Translations under genes and position numbers: made by a program
Part shown: piece by piece, positions 63,601-64,000 of the stretch
Layout of the letters: each line of letters opens with the position of its first letter
Position numbering within the stretch: position 1 is the stretch's first letter
NCBI RefSeq assembly: GCF_900168195.1
Contig: NZ_FUYX01000001.1
Span: 496,001 to 560,000, forward strand
DNA: 64,000 nucleotides
Direction of reading: 5' to 3'
From: Allobosea thiooxidans
Lineage (GTDB): Bacteria; Pseudomonadota; Alphaproteobacteria; Rhizobiales; Beijerinckiaceae
The notes under the pieces: generated by a model
What the model was told of the DNA's origin: nothing
The model's input: only the letters and a program-made list of their open reading frames with translations
Databases searched by the model: none

Positions 63601-64000
63601 TCAGGCCCGGGCCAGCATCCGCACCAGCGCCAGCATCGCCGCGAAGCCGATCGCCTGGATCGCGGCGGAAACGATCAGCGTCGCATCCGCCCCGAACCGC
63701 TCGACCAGGACCGCGAAGAGCAGCGGCGCCGCCGCGAAGGTGATGTTCTGCGGCACGGTCAACCTGCCGAGCATGGCGGCGAAGCCGTTGCGGCCGAAAA
63801 GCGCGAGCGGCAGCGTCGCCCGCGCCACCGAGATGACGCCGAGGGCCGCGCTGAACAGGAGGACGAAGGCCGCCGCCGCCATGGTCGTCATCGGCACCAG
63901 CGGCAGGGCCAGGCACATGACCGGGCCGAGCAGGAGGCCGAACAGCGCCACCTTCTCCGCCGGCAGCCGCTCGCCGGCCATGGCGTCGACGGCGCGCGCC
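63601..64000 (-). CDS. MFS-type membrane transporter, C-terminal part (cut by the window end)
   Basis: The last roughly 130 residues of a polytopic membrane protein whose 5' part lies beyond base 64000. Four hydrophobic segments are visible (GLLLGPVMCLALPLVPMTTM, AAAAFVLLFSAALGVISVA, NITFAAAPLLFAVLVERF, and AIQAIGFAAMLALVRMLA). The spacing and the RxxLPLALFGRNGFAAMLGRL loop fit helices 9-12 of an MFS transporter. Substrate unknown. It is convergent with fliI, with 27 bases between the stops. Confidence 0.75.
   Translation of the reverse strand, partial: ARAVDAMAGERLPAEKVALFGLLLGPVMCLALPLVPMTTMAAAAFVLLFSAALGVISVARATLPLALFGRNGFAAMLGRLTVPQNITFAAAPLLFAVLVERFGADATLIVSAAIQAIGFAAMLALVRMLARA

Overview
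The window is about 64 kb of GC-rich, gene-dense chromosome from an alphaproteobacterium of the order Hyphomicrobiales (Rhizobiales). Bosea or a near relative is my best guess, by inference only. The signs are the ChpT/CtrA cell-cycle phosphorelay beside a che cluster and fliI, an EipA (DUF1134) homologue, DUF6111 and DUF1285 proteins, a bc1 operon in the order petA-petB-petC, and short palindromic intergenic repeats of the kind common in this order. Both window ends cut genes: a GGDEF-EAL protein on the left and an MFS-like membrane protein on the right. I saw no tRNA, rRNA, CRISPR array, transposase, integrase or phage gene. It reads as core chromosome with a few accessory blocks.

Layout. 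0-5.7 kb: GGDEF-EAL protein, then rplY, pth and ychF with a small exported protein inserted, then a tandem MaoC protein. 5.7-8.9 kb (minus): mtnP-apt-mtnA-class II aldolase, a complete-looking DHAP-type shunt for salvage of 5'-methylthioadenosine/5'-deoxyadenosine. 9.2-12.0 kb (minus): cytochrome bc1 operon. 12-18.3 kb: ABC exporter, trmL-hemF, and a minus-strand DUF1285 / CoA pyrophosphatase / DUF6111 / cca run. 18.5-25.4 kb: a MoxR - DUF58 - BatA/DUF4159 - membrane protein operon. 25.5-35.9 kb: mixed metabolic genes (GNAT, an exported argininosuccinate-lyase-like protein, two Nudix and phosphoesterase-type enzymes, SDR, Uup-like ABC-F ATPase, acyltransferase, glucokinase, hydroxypyruvate-isomerase-like protein) separated by palindromic repeats. 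36-39.6 kb (minus): OpgH/MdoH glucan synthase overlapping an FkbM methyltransferase, followed by an exported protein.

39.7-45 kb is the most unusual block. A BchC-like dehydrogenase, a 6-pyruvoyl/6-carboxytetrahydropterin-synthase-like protein without its catalytic residues, a GT4 glycosyltransferase and a SAM methyltransferase form an overlapping plus-strand operon. After an opposite-strand cytochrome b561, a GTP cyclohydrolase II with a decayed RibB-like N-terminal domain follows. Together they look like a pathway for a modified pterin-like or other GTP-derived small molecule.

45-54.5 kb holds a YfhO-like membrane protein, a DHA2-type MFS exporter, a PfkB kinase and HAD phosphatase pair, a coiled-coil membrane protein, EipA, a YHS protein and CysQ. 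54.7-63.6 kb is a signalling and motility block: chpT, then cheA-cheW-cheY-cheB-cheR, then convergent ctrA, then fliI divergent from ctrA. The ctrA/fliI intergenic region carries three GANTC sites and a near-consensus CtrA box, fitting CcrM/CtrA control of cell cycle and flagellar genes.
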